Shown here: in pieces, positions 57,134-64,000 of the stretch | How the letters are laid out: every line of letters begins with the position of its first letter | Numbering within the stretch: the first letter of the stretch is position 1 | Assembly (NCBI GenBank): GCA_047629215.1 | Contig: JBLHWO010000001.1 | Location: forward strand, 1-64,000 | Direction of reading: 5' to 3' | Length of the DNA: 64,000 nucleotides | Source: CANLBN01 sp047629215 | Lineage (GTDB): Bacteria; Pseudomonadota; Gammaproteobacteria; Pseudomonadales; Cellvibrionaceae | The notes under the pieces: generated by a model | Seen by the model: only the letters and a program-made list of their open reading frames with translations | Told to the model about the DNA's origin: nothing | The model's database searches: none | Made by a program: the position numbers and the translations under genes

Positions 57134-57258
57134 TTGGGCAAGAGCATTACTATTGTAATGCTCAATGCAACAGAAGGGGGGCAAACAAGCATTAAGTAAA
57201 GTTAAGCCTATGTGAGGTGCTTAATTTGTCCTCAGCGATTAGATCAACCCTTTTGATA

Positions 57259-57873
57259 TTATACAATCGCCAATAATTCGATTTCAAAAATCAATGCTTG
57301 ATAAGGGCCAATCGCACCACCGGCACCATTCTCCCCATAAGCTAATTGATAGGGAATATACAGTTTCCATTTACTACCTACAGGCATCAGTTTCAAAGCT
57401 TCTGTCCAGCCAGCAATAACACCACCTACAGGAAACTCTGCTGGTTCACCGCGGCTGTAAGAACTATCAAATTCAGTGCCATCGATTAATGTGCCGCGAT
57501 AGTGGGTGCGAACCGTTGCGGAAGCGCTAGGCTTCTCCCCGCTGCCTTCTGTGATAACTTCGTATTGCAAGCCTGTACTGGTGACTTGAATATCTGCTTT
57601 TTTGGCATTCTCTGCTAAAAAGGTCTCGCCTTCAGCGGCTTTTTCGCCTGCTTGAGCCGCTTGTTGCTCTTGGACTCTTTCTTGGATTACTTTAAAGGCA
57701 TCGCTTATTTCGTCACCGTTTAGTTGTAATTCATTACCTCCAAAAGCATCTTTGATGCCAGCGATGGCGGCGTCTATTGAGGCGCTTTCAAACATGCCTT
57801 TAAGCTGTTCGCCCATTTGTAGGCCTACACCGTAAGAGGCTCTTTCTTCTGTGGTTTGCAGATTAATGCTCAT
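57259..57873 (-). CDS. FKBP-type peptidyl-prolyl isomerase (FklB-like)
   Basis: 204 residues: N-terminal dimerisation domain (about 8-85, starting TTEERASYGVGLQMGEQL) and a C-terminal FKBP domain (about 105-204) with VRTHYRGTLIDGTEFDSSY, GVIAGWTEALKLMPVG and IPYQLAYGENGAGGAIGP. No signal peptide, so it is cytoplasmic like FklB. It assists protein folding. Confidence 0.93.
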   Translation of the reverse strand: MSINLQTTEERASYGVGLQMGEQLKGMFESASIDAAIAGIKDAFGGNELQLNGDEISDAFKVIQERVQEQQAAQAGEKAAEGETFLAENAKKADIQVTSTGLQYEVITEGSGEKPSASATVRTHYRGTLIDGTEFDSSYSRGEPAEFPVGGVIAGWTEALKLMPVGSKWKLYIPYQLAYGENGAGGAIGPYQALIFEIELLAIV

Positions 57874-58060
57874 AAATACCCTTTTTATCTAAAGTGTGAT
57901 CGTATAAAAAAGGCGCATTAAACACTAAATCGGCGCTTTTGGCGAGAAGGGGGGGAGTAAGGCGCTATCGATTTTGAGTGGTATTGAGAATGTTCAGTGA
58001 ATACTTATTAATACGTAAAGAGCTCGAATAAGGGGCTAAGTGGTGAGTTTTCGTGTTTGG

Positions 58061-58438
58061 TCATTTCCAACCTTGAAGCCATTTTTCTGTATTCTTCAAC
58101 TGTTCCCATTCGATCGATTTACAACGCTTGGACATAACGGCCTCTATTACGCAATCGACAACCCCATCATCTTCATCAAACTCTAATCCCGTCACAAGAA
58201 AATGCTTCTCCTTATTCATGGGAGTAACGGCAGTCCATTTACTGTTGAGTAGCTTTTTTGGATTGATCTTATTCATGACTTGATCAGAGCTTCCTATTGC
58301 ATTTTGGCTGGACTCCGCAGCTAATTTCACTTGGTCGGCTTTGCTAATATATTTAGGCTTACTTTGTGGCGCTAATTTGGCATTAGCCTTTTTGGCGCGA
58401 GCCTTTAATATCTGATTGCTTTTTTTACGGCGGTTCAT
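58061..58438 (-). CDS. fusion of DUF2986 and TIGR02450 (Trp-rich) small domains
   Basis: 125 residues in two parts. Residues 1-42 (MNRRKKSNQILKARAKKANA, then KPKYISKADQVKLAAE) look like the DUF2986 family. Residues about 57-125 (NKINPKKLLNSKWTAVTP, KEKHFLVTGLEFDED, WEQLKNTEKWLQGWK) look like the TIGR02450 Trp-rich family. Both have unknown function and are usually separate small proteins, as far as can be recalled. Very basic N-terminus, so nucleic-acid contact is possible. Confidence 0.75.
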   Translation of the reverse strand: MNRRKKSNQILKARAKKANAKLAPQSKPKYISKADQVKLAAESSQNAIGSSDQVMNKINPKKLLNSKWTAVTPMNKEKHFLVTGLEFDEDDGVVDCVIEAVMSKRCKSIEWEQLKNTEKWLQGWK

Positions 58439-58504
58439 ACCTGTCTTCTCAATTTAAAAAGAAAGTCCATTGTTATTGATTTTCCGATAGACTATGCACC
58501 ACTT

Positions 58505-59800
58505 TTGGAAGCATCTATAAAGGCTCTTGTCTTGCAAACACTCTCTCAACTCCGCTCGGGCGCGCTCAAGGGCATTCAACAATTAACATTGTCAGAAAAT
58601 TTAACAACGTTTCCCCTAGAAATTCTATCGCTTGCCGACAGCTTAGAGGTGTTAGACCTATCGAGCAATCAATTAAATGATCTACCCGAAGCGCTCACTC
58701 AATTACCCAAACTAAGAATCTTATTTGCCTCAAATAATCGCTTTACGCAGTTGCCAGAGTTACTGGGGCGCTGCGATCAGCTCGAAATGGTTGGGTTTAA
58801 GTCTAATCAAATTGAGCACGTGTCGGAAAGTGCTCTACCACCTAAATTACGCTGGTTCATCCTCACCGACAACCAAATACAAAAACTACCCGACGCATTA
58901 GGTGAGCGACCTAGGCTACAAAAACTCGCGCTAGCGGGTAACCGGTTAACCGCATTGCCGCAAACAATGGCACAGCTTAGTAATCTTGAACTCATCCGAA
59001 TTTCGGCTAACCAGCTCAGTGAATGCCCCGAGCAATTGCTCGACTTACCTAAGCTGGCTTGGATCGCATTCGCAGGTAATCCGTTTAGCCAGTCCCTCGA
59101 CAAGATCCCCAGTATTCCAGAGGTATCTTCTTCTAGCTTTACTTTGCAAGATGTATTAGGCCAGGGCGCTTCTGGCGTTATTTCATCGGCAATATGGAAT
59201 GCCCCACAAACCGACTTTCCAGAAAAAGTTGCGATTAAAGTCTTTAAAGGCGCCGTCACCAGCGACGGTTACCCAAGAGATGAGTTGGCTGCTTGCCTAA
59301 AAACGGGTAATCACCCCAACCTAGTACAATCATTAGCGCAGGTGAATGAAAAGGGTTGTCTCGCGCTTATTATGAGCTTAATTCCCGCTTACTATCGTAA
59401 TCTAGGGCTACCCCCTAGCTTAAACAGCTGTACGCGCGATACATTTTCGGAGGGTTTTACCTTATCGATAGAAGCAATCGATAAAATGGTATCTCAGATG
59501 AAGGCGGTTTTTGCACACCTTCACGCAAGTAAGGTTTGCCACGGCGATCTATACGCCCACAATACACTCTACGACCCACTTGACGACCTGCTTGATAAAA
59601 ATAAGACCAGCTTACTCTTTGGTGACTTTGGCGCAGCCAGTATGTACCACATGCTAACGGCTCAACAACAAATAAAAATTCAAACCATAGAGCAGCGCGC
59701 GCTGAATCATTTTATTAACGATCTATTAAGTCTTTGTGCAGTAGAAGACAAAAAGACTAAGCAGTATCAGGGGCTATTGGCAGATGTTGCTCAGCCATGA
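58505..59800 (+). CDS. leucine-rich-repeat protein kinase
   Basis: 431 residues. The N-terminal part has about seven leucine-rich repeats (about 24-195, pattern LxxLxLxxNxLxxLP). It is joined to a protein-kinase domain (about 212-400) with glycine loop LGQGASG (218-224), Lys245 in VAIKVFKG, Glu260, HGDLYAHN (346-353) in place of HRD, and DFG (374-376). Catalytic residues are therefore present. No signal peptide or membrane span. Translation appears to start at TTG without a clear ribosome-binding site; the start is uncertain. It stands alone, divergent to the fusion gene. The substrate is unknown. Confidence 0.85.
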   Translation: MEASIKALVLQTLSQLRSGALKGIQQLTLSENLTTFPLEILSLADSLEVLDLSSNQLNDLPEALTQLPKLRILFASNNRFTQLPELLGRCDQLEMVGFKSNQIEHVSESALPPKLRWFILTDNQIQKLPDALGERPRLQKLALAGNRLTALPQTMAQLSNLELIRISANQLSECPEQLLDLPKLAWIAFAGNPFSQSLDKIPSIPEVSSSSFTLQDVLGQGASGVISSAIWNAPQTDFPEKVAIKVFKGAVTSDGYPRDELAACLKTGNHPNLVQSLAQVNEKGCLALIMSLIPAYYRNLGLPPSLNSCTRDTFSEGFTLSIEAIDKMVSQMKAVFAHLHASKVCHGDLYAHNTLYDPLDDLLDKNKTSLLFGDFGAASMYHMLTAQQQIKIQTIEQRALNHFINDLLSLCAVEDKKTKQYQGLLADVAQP

Positions 59801-59961
59801 AAGTAGTGGAAGAAGACGGTCCTGATAAGTATTTAATTGTAATTCATCTCTAATTTAAGACCTTAGATAAATTAAGGTTAAGCAATTCATCAACATAGAT
59901 TGTTTATTTATTTATAAAATTTTATAGTGCATTTATTTAAACTGACAACGAAGATCAAAAT

Positions 59962-61641
59962 ATGAGTACAGATAAGCCACGCAAATATTCAAAAAAAATC
60001 GTCGATGGTCCAGCTCAAGCCCCTAGCCGCTCTATGTTGAGGGCAGTAGGCTTTGGCGACGACGATTTCAAAAAATCCCAAGTGGGTATTGCCTCAACCT
60101 GGTCAATGGTAACGCCATGTAACATGCACATTAACACCCTTGCAGATGAGGTGGGTAAGGGTGTAGATAGTGCCGGTGCAAAAAGCGTAATTTATAACAC
60201 CATTACCGTATCTGATGGTATTTCCATGGGCACCGAAGGAATGAAGTATTCTTTAGTATCGCGTGAAGTTATTTGTGATTCCATAGAGGCCGTATCGGCC
60301 GGTATGGGACACGATGGCATTATTGCCATTGGTGGCTGCGATAAAAATATGCCAGGATGTTTGATGGGTATAGCACGCCTGAACCGCCCTTCTATATTTG
60401 TCTATGGCGGTACCATTTTACCTGGCGAAAACCACACCGACATCGTGTCGGTATTTGAAGCGGTGGGCAGCCATGCTAGCGGCGATATTCCGCTGACTGA
60501 GTTAGATCATATTGAAAAAACGGCAATCCCCGGTCCCGGTTCTTGCGGCGGCATGTATACGGCCAATACCTTAGCCTCGGCGATTGAAGCCTTGGGTATG
60601 AGTATGCCCAATAGCTCTGCGCAAAATGCGATTTCAGATAATAAAAAACAAGACTGCTTAGATGCAGGTAAAGCGATTGTTTACTTGCTCGAACAGGATA
60701 TTAAACCATCCGATATTATGACCAAAAAGGCATTTGAAAATGCGATAACGCTGATTATTACCCTAGGTGGCTCTACCAATGCCGTGCTGCATTTAATTGC
60801 GATGGCCGACGCCATTGGTGTGGAAGTGACATTGGACGATTTTGTGCGTATAGGTGAAAAAACACCGGTGATTGCCGACTTACGTCCAAGCGGTCAATAT
60901 TTGATGTCTGAATTAATTGCCATCGGTGGTATTCAGCCGCTGATGAAGCGTTTGTTAGATGCGGGCATGCTACACGGTGATTGTATGACTGTAACGGGTA
61001 AGACTATGGCTGAAAACTTGGCAGAAGTAGTGGATTACCCTGAAGGTCAGACTATTATTTTACCGTTTGATAAGCCCATCAAAAAAGACAGCCATTTGGT
61101 GATACTCAGCGGTAATTTAGCACCGGAAGGCGCGGTTTCAAAAATTACGGGCAAAGAGGGTTTACGTTTTACCGGCACGGCTAAAGTCTATGATTCAGAA
61201 GAGCAAGGCTTTGCCGCCATTATTGATGACCAAGTGGTAGCCGGTGATGTGGTTGTGATTCGCTACGAAGGCCCGAGAGGCGGCCCTGGTATGCGAGAAA
61301 TGTTGAGCCCCACTTCCGCCATTATGGGCAAAGGCTTAGGCAACGATGTCGCACTTATCACCGATGGTCGCTTTTCAGGTGGCAGCAGGGGGTTTGTAGT
61401 AGGGCACATTACGCCTGAAGCATTCGAGGGCGGCGCCATCGCGCTGGTAGAAAATGGTGATAACATTACCATTGATGCGGAAAAACGTGAGATGACGCTC
61501 GGTATCAGTGATGAAGAAATGGCTAGGCGGAAACAAAACTGGCAACAGCCGGCGCCAAAATATACCCGAGGACTACTAGCAAAATATGCGAGAACAGTCA
61601 GCTCGGCGTCTACTGGAGCAGTGACGGATAAGCCTGATTAA
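59962..61641 (+). CDS. ilvD: dihydroxy-acid dehydratase
   Basis: Iron-sulfur enzyme of valine, leucine and isoleucine synthesis, converting dihydroxy acids to 2-oxo acids. The 559 residues belong to the shorter IlvD form. Cluster ligands are in GGCDKNMPGCLMG (about 130) and GPGSCGGMYTANTLA (about 193), and the C-terminal LITDGRFSGGSRGFVVGH is present. It is monocistronic. Confidence 0.95.
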   Translation: MSTDKPRKYSKKIVDGPAQAPSRSMLRAVGFGDDDFKKSQVGIASTWSMVTPCNMHINTLADEVGKGVDSAGAKSVIYNTITVSDGISMGTEGMKYSLVSREVICDSIEAVSAGMGHDGIIAIGGCDKNMPGCLMGIARLNRPSIFVYGGTILPGENHTDIVSVFEAVGSHASGDIPLTELDHIEKTAIPGPGSCGGMYTANTLASAIEALGMSMPNSSAQNAISDNKKQDCLDAGKAIVYLLEQDIKPSDIMTKKAFENAITLIITLGGSTNAVLHLIAMADAIGVEVTLDDFVRIGEKTPVIADLRPSGQYLMSELIAIGGIQPLMKRLLDAGMLHGDCMTVTGKTMAENLAEVVDYPEGQTIILPFDKPIKKDSHLVILSGNLAPEGAVSKITGKEGLRFTGTAKVYDSEEQGFAAIIDDQVVAGDVVVIRYEGPRGGPGMREMLSPTSAIMGKGLGNDVALITDGRFSGGSRGFVVGHITPEAFEGGAIALVENGDNITIDAEKREMTLGISDEEMARRKQNWQQPAPKYTRGLLAKYARTVSSASTGAVTDKPD

Positions 61642-62002
61642 ACGGTTAGGGCATAAATAAAAAATAATATTTTTTGACCCTTTCGAATGTTATTTTAAAA
61701 AAAGCAATTTATTTGGCTACAGTAGCATTAACGACTGCTAGCCGAATAAGTGTAATGGCTATGTCATTACCCCGACTGTACGGTATGGGGTGATCTTCGA
61801 TTTTAATCGTGACCTTATCACCCCTTAGCCATTGGCTGGTCAAATAGCCCGCGACGATGACCCGCACTGCCATTATTGCTCTATAGCACTACTTGTTACT
61901 GACGAATATATTGCATATTGTATATTCGATCACAAAATCACATTCGTTAAAGCAGTAAAATCCTTACGGATTATTAACTATAGAAAATTGGGACGCAAGG
62001 AA

Positions 62003-62592
62003 ATGCCAGATAAGATTGATTATAAATTCCTCAGTGACTTACAGGGCGGGAGTAAAAAGCAAGGGTATGTACCGGCAGCAGGCGTCAGTAAAAGTGGAGT
62101 GACAATCGCAACCGGGTTTGATCTCGGTCAGCGCAAAGAAGAAGAAGCTGACCTCACCGGTTTAGGTCTAAGCGGGACTTTGGTGACCAAATTGAAGCCT
62201 TATTTGGGTAAAAATCTAAAGACGCTGCGACATATCTTAAAAAGAACCCTCTCATTATTACCGCAGAACAAACCAAGGTTATTGATAAAGCGGTAAAATC
62301 AAAACATGTTACATCACTAAAAACCAAATAATTGAGCTCTTCACACAATACGGCTAAAAAGGGTTTCTTCGACCTACCCGCAGAAGCGCAAACTGTTATA
62401 GCGTCAGTCTCCTTCCAATATGGTGTTAACTTAAATACGGCTGCGCCTAAATAATACGGCTGCGCCTAAATTTTGGAAAATGGCTTTTTCTCAAAACTGG
62501 AAAGAAGCGGTCAAAATATTAGAAAAATTTGGTGACGCCTATCCTACACGTAGAAAAAAGAAGCCGCTGTATTGAAGAAGGTTGCAAAATGA
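62003..62592 (+). pseudogene. broken pesticin-type muramidase (T4-lysozyme fold)
   Basis: ATG 62003 has AAGGAA just before it. The frame reads MPDKIDYKFLSDLQGGSKKQ, then GYVPAAGVSKSGVTIATGFD, LGLSGTLVTKLKPYLG: the pesticin C-terminus-like muramidase pattern. A frameshift near 62217 moves the rest to another frame (NPLIITAEQTKVIDKAV). Small indels between about 62310 and 62355 and a 19-bp duplication at 62434-62471 break it again. The tail FWKMAFSQNWKEAVKILEKF, then GDAYPTRRKKEAAVLKKVAK completes the family pattern to the TGA at 62590. The usual catalytic Glu of the LEGG motif reads Gln (DLQGG). The family normally cuts peptidoglycan. Confidence 0.75.
62434..62471. repeat. exact 19-bp tandem duplication in the muramidase gene
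   Basis: AATACGGCTGCGCCTAAAT occurs twice in a row (62434-62452 and 62453-62471). Nineteen is not a multiple of three, so it shifts the frame. Removing one copy joins NTAAPK to FWKMAFSQNWK in a single frame. Confidence 0.95.
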
Positions 62593-63248
62593 TTGGCAAA
62601 ACCCTTACATCCGTGTTGTTGCTTTCGCTCACAGCCTGTGCAAATACGGAGAATCAGTCAATATCCAATATTACTTTTTCACCGCTTAAATCAGCTTATG
62701 CTAGTTACAGTAGCGAAATAAGTAAAACGCGTCCAAGTCTAGTCTTTGATGGTGGGACAAGCGCGAGTAATTGCACAGAGTATTTTTCAGTGCGTAAGGC
62801 CGCAAATATTCTGGAGACGGATGCCAATTTTCTTGTTGCTCAGGAATATCTTATTTGCGACTCGTTAAGCGCAATTAAAAATGCAACACCCATAAATGAG
62901 TCGTCCGTCAGTAACAATGTGATATTCAATGCAGGAGTACCGTTGGCGAGTAAAGTAGACTTGCGCGCGTTTCGATCATCCTTTAAACGCAGAGCCGACG
63001 CACAAATGCATACCCTGGACACAATGCCGAGAGCGGATGTGACCACGGAACAATACGCGGCCATTATCGACAATAAGGACTGGCTTTATGTGCTCCGCGT
63101 CGTTGCCCGCTTAGATTTAAACAACAACGGCAAGGAAGACTGGCTAACGGATAAGGCAAAAATGGGTAGCTATAGCACGTTGTCCGGTTTTGTGGCTTGT
63201 GATGTGAATAATAAGCAGATAATTAATTTAGATCCCCTAATATCTTAA
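62589..63248 (+). CDS. lipoprotein coupled to the muramidase gene
   Basis: 219 residues starting MIGKTLTSVLLLSLTAC, a lipoprotein signal peptide with Cys17 as the lipid-modified residue, so probably held at the membrane facing the periplasm. The rest has no family I recognise. Its ATG overlaps the muramidase stop codon (ATGA), a hallmark of translational coupling. The position suggests an immunity or accessory role for a peptidoglycan-cutting protein; this is inference. A longer in-frame start at 62529 is less likely, as it would bury the lipobox. Confidence 0.7.
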   Translation: MIGKTLTSVLLLSLTACANTENQSISNITFSPLKSAYASYSSEISKTRPSLVFDGGTSASNCTEYFSVRKAANILETDANFLVAQEYLICDSLSAIKNATPINESSVSNNVIFNAGVPLASKVDLRAFRSSFKRRADAQMHTLDTMPRADVTTEQYAAIIDNKDWLYVLRVVARLDLNNNGKEDWLTDKAKMGSYSTLSGFVACDVNNKQIINLDPLIS

Positions 63249-63376
63249 TTATTATAACCTTTGATTGTGACGGTACTTTTACCCTGAGGGCGGATCAGTT
63301 TTCTACCTTGGGGTATTCTGCTACGCCTACTCTCACATCGACCAACACTTTTCAGAGAAGAGATAAGCCTCAACAA

Positions 63377-64000
63377 TTACGTCGCACGGGCTTGATGAAG
63401 CTTTTTGTAGCTATCGATCAATCTTAGGTGTTTGTCTAAACCTTCCAGCCGCATACTGGTTTTGGTTAAACCGAAAAACGTCACTTCACCCCTTGTCGAG
63501 CCAAGCACATTAGCCATAAGTTCTTCACCGAACATTCTATTTAAATTAGCTAGGTAATGTTCAAGTTCCATTTCTGTATCTAGGGTGATCTCAAGTACGG
63601 CGTGCATGGCTTGATAAAACAATCCGCGGGCGACCGTATTGTCGTTATACTGTAAATAAGTTTCTACCAGTTCAATAGCGTCTTCCCGATCCCCCAGCGC
63701 TAGGTAAAGTAGAATTTTCAATTCAAGAATCGTGAGTTTGCCCCAAACGGTATTTTCATCAAACGCAACGCCAATGAGAGTGGCAATGTCCATGTAGTTA
63801 TCAAGCTGACCTTCCTCCAAGCGTTGCACTAAACTCGTCAAGGCAGCATCACTGAGTGAGTGAAGGTTCAATATATCTTCACGGTAAGTGAGTGCTTTGT
63901 TAGTGTTATCCCAAATAAGATCTTCTACTGGATAGACTTCTGAAAAATCTGGCACCAGGATACGGCAAGCACAGCCATAATCAGAAAAATCGGCAATATA
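63377..64000 (-). CDS. ycaO: YcaO family protein, C-terminal part (runs off the window)
   Basis: The frame is open to the window edge, so only the last 207 codons are present. YIADFSDYGCACRILVPDFS followed by SEVYPVEDL matches the region after the YcaO domain in E. coli YcaO. The C-terminal helical (TPR-like) region LNRMFGEELMANVLGSTRGE follows. YcaO assists beta-methylthiolation of ribosomal protein S12 in E. coli. The ATP-binding YcaO domain itself lies outside this window. Confidence 0.85.
   Translation of the reverse strand, partial: YIADFSDYGCACRILVPDFSEVYPVEDLIWDNTNKALTYREDILNLHSLSDAALTSLVQRLEEGQLDNYMDIATLIGVAFDENTVWGKLTILELKILLYLALGDREDAIELVETYLQYNDNTVARGLFYQAMHAVLEITLDTEMELEHYLANLNRMFGEELMANVLGSTRGEVTFFGLTKTSMRLEGLDKHLRLIDSYKKLHQARAT

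Noticed and set aside
61787..61824. GGGGTGAT/ATCACCCC inverted repeat in the gap between ilvD and the muramidase gene
   Set aside because: Eight-base arms with a 22-base loop and no T-run or second copy; otherwise nothing was recognised in this 361-bp gap.
1..64000. tRNA, rRNA and CRISPR features
   Set aside because: None was recognised by eye; regularly spaced repeats are limited to the four 21-bp units at 51997, which have no spacers.

Overview
This is chromosomal DNA of a free-living type gammaproteobacterium. Gene order points to the Pseudomonadales/Cellvibrionales side: nadB opposite rpoE-rseA-rseB-rseC-mucD, then lepA-lepB-DUF4845-rnc-era-recO, then a gacS-like position next to cysM-rlmD-relA-mazG. 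No rRNA, tRNA or CRISPR array was seen. The exact genus cannot be told from the sequence alone.

Layout. (1) 1-19.1 kb: conserved housekeeping block covering the envelope-stress sigma factor and its regulators, a DegP-type protease, translation factor LepA, signal peptidase, RNase III, Era, RecO, CysM, RlmD, RelA and MazG. A strong sigma-E promoter precedes rpoE. The gacS-like position holds only a membrane REC-HPt protein with no kinase domain. (2) 19.1-28.5 kb: adk, a decayed Lys/Ala-rich histone-like gene, tsaB, uppP, apeB, trpS, grxA, a DAHP synthase and a TauE/SafE permease, separated by small inverted-repeat elements. (3) 29-36.8 kb: a coherent catabolic cluster of LysR regulator, DUF1445 hydro-lyase/D-glutamate cyclase-like protein, tripartite TRAP transporter and the 5-oxoprolinase subunits pxpA, pxpB and pxpC. 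(4) 37-45 kb: a class III nucleotide cyclase, then a helicase plus nuclease pair (RecB/AddAB-like) riddled with stops and frameshifts. (5) 45-50.5 kb: murI, a TPR protein, rmuC, DUF2489, an ECF sigma/RskA-type anti-sigma pair and a COG4315 secreted protein. (6) 50.8-56.7 kb: a wrecked IS3-like element, rlmJ, and several broken or small metabolic genes, with a cytidylyltransferase and a CDP-alcohol phosphatidyltransferase. (7) 56.7-64 kb: cold-shock protein, FKBP isomerase, a DUF2986/TIGR02450 fusion, a leucine-rich-repeat protein kinase, ilvD, a broken pesticin-type muramidase coupled to an intact lipoprotein, and the 3' part of ycaO.

The most striking property is widespread small-scale decay beside intact housekeeping genes. 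There are seven pseudogenes, and at least five families of short non-coding inverted-repeat (MITE-like) elements. Several of these elements have clear 4-bp target duplications, and one truncates a dioxygenase gene. The best candidates for new biology are the muramidase/lipoprotein pair, the kinase-less REC-HPt protein, the LRR kinase, and the MITE families, including one sitting directly in front of pxpB inside its operon.
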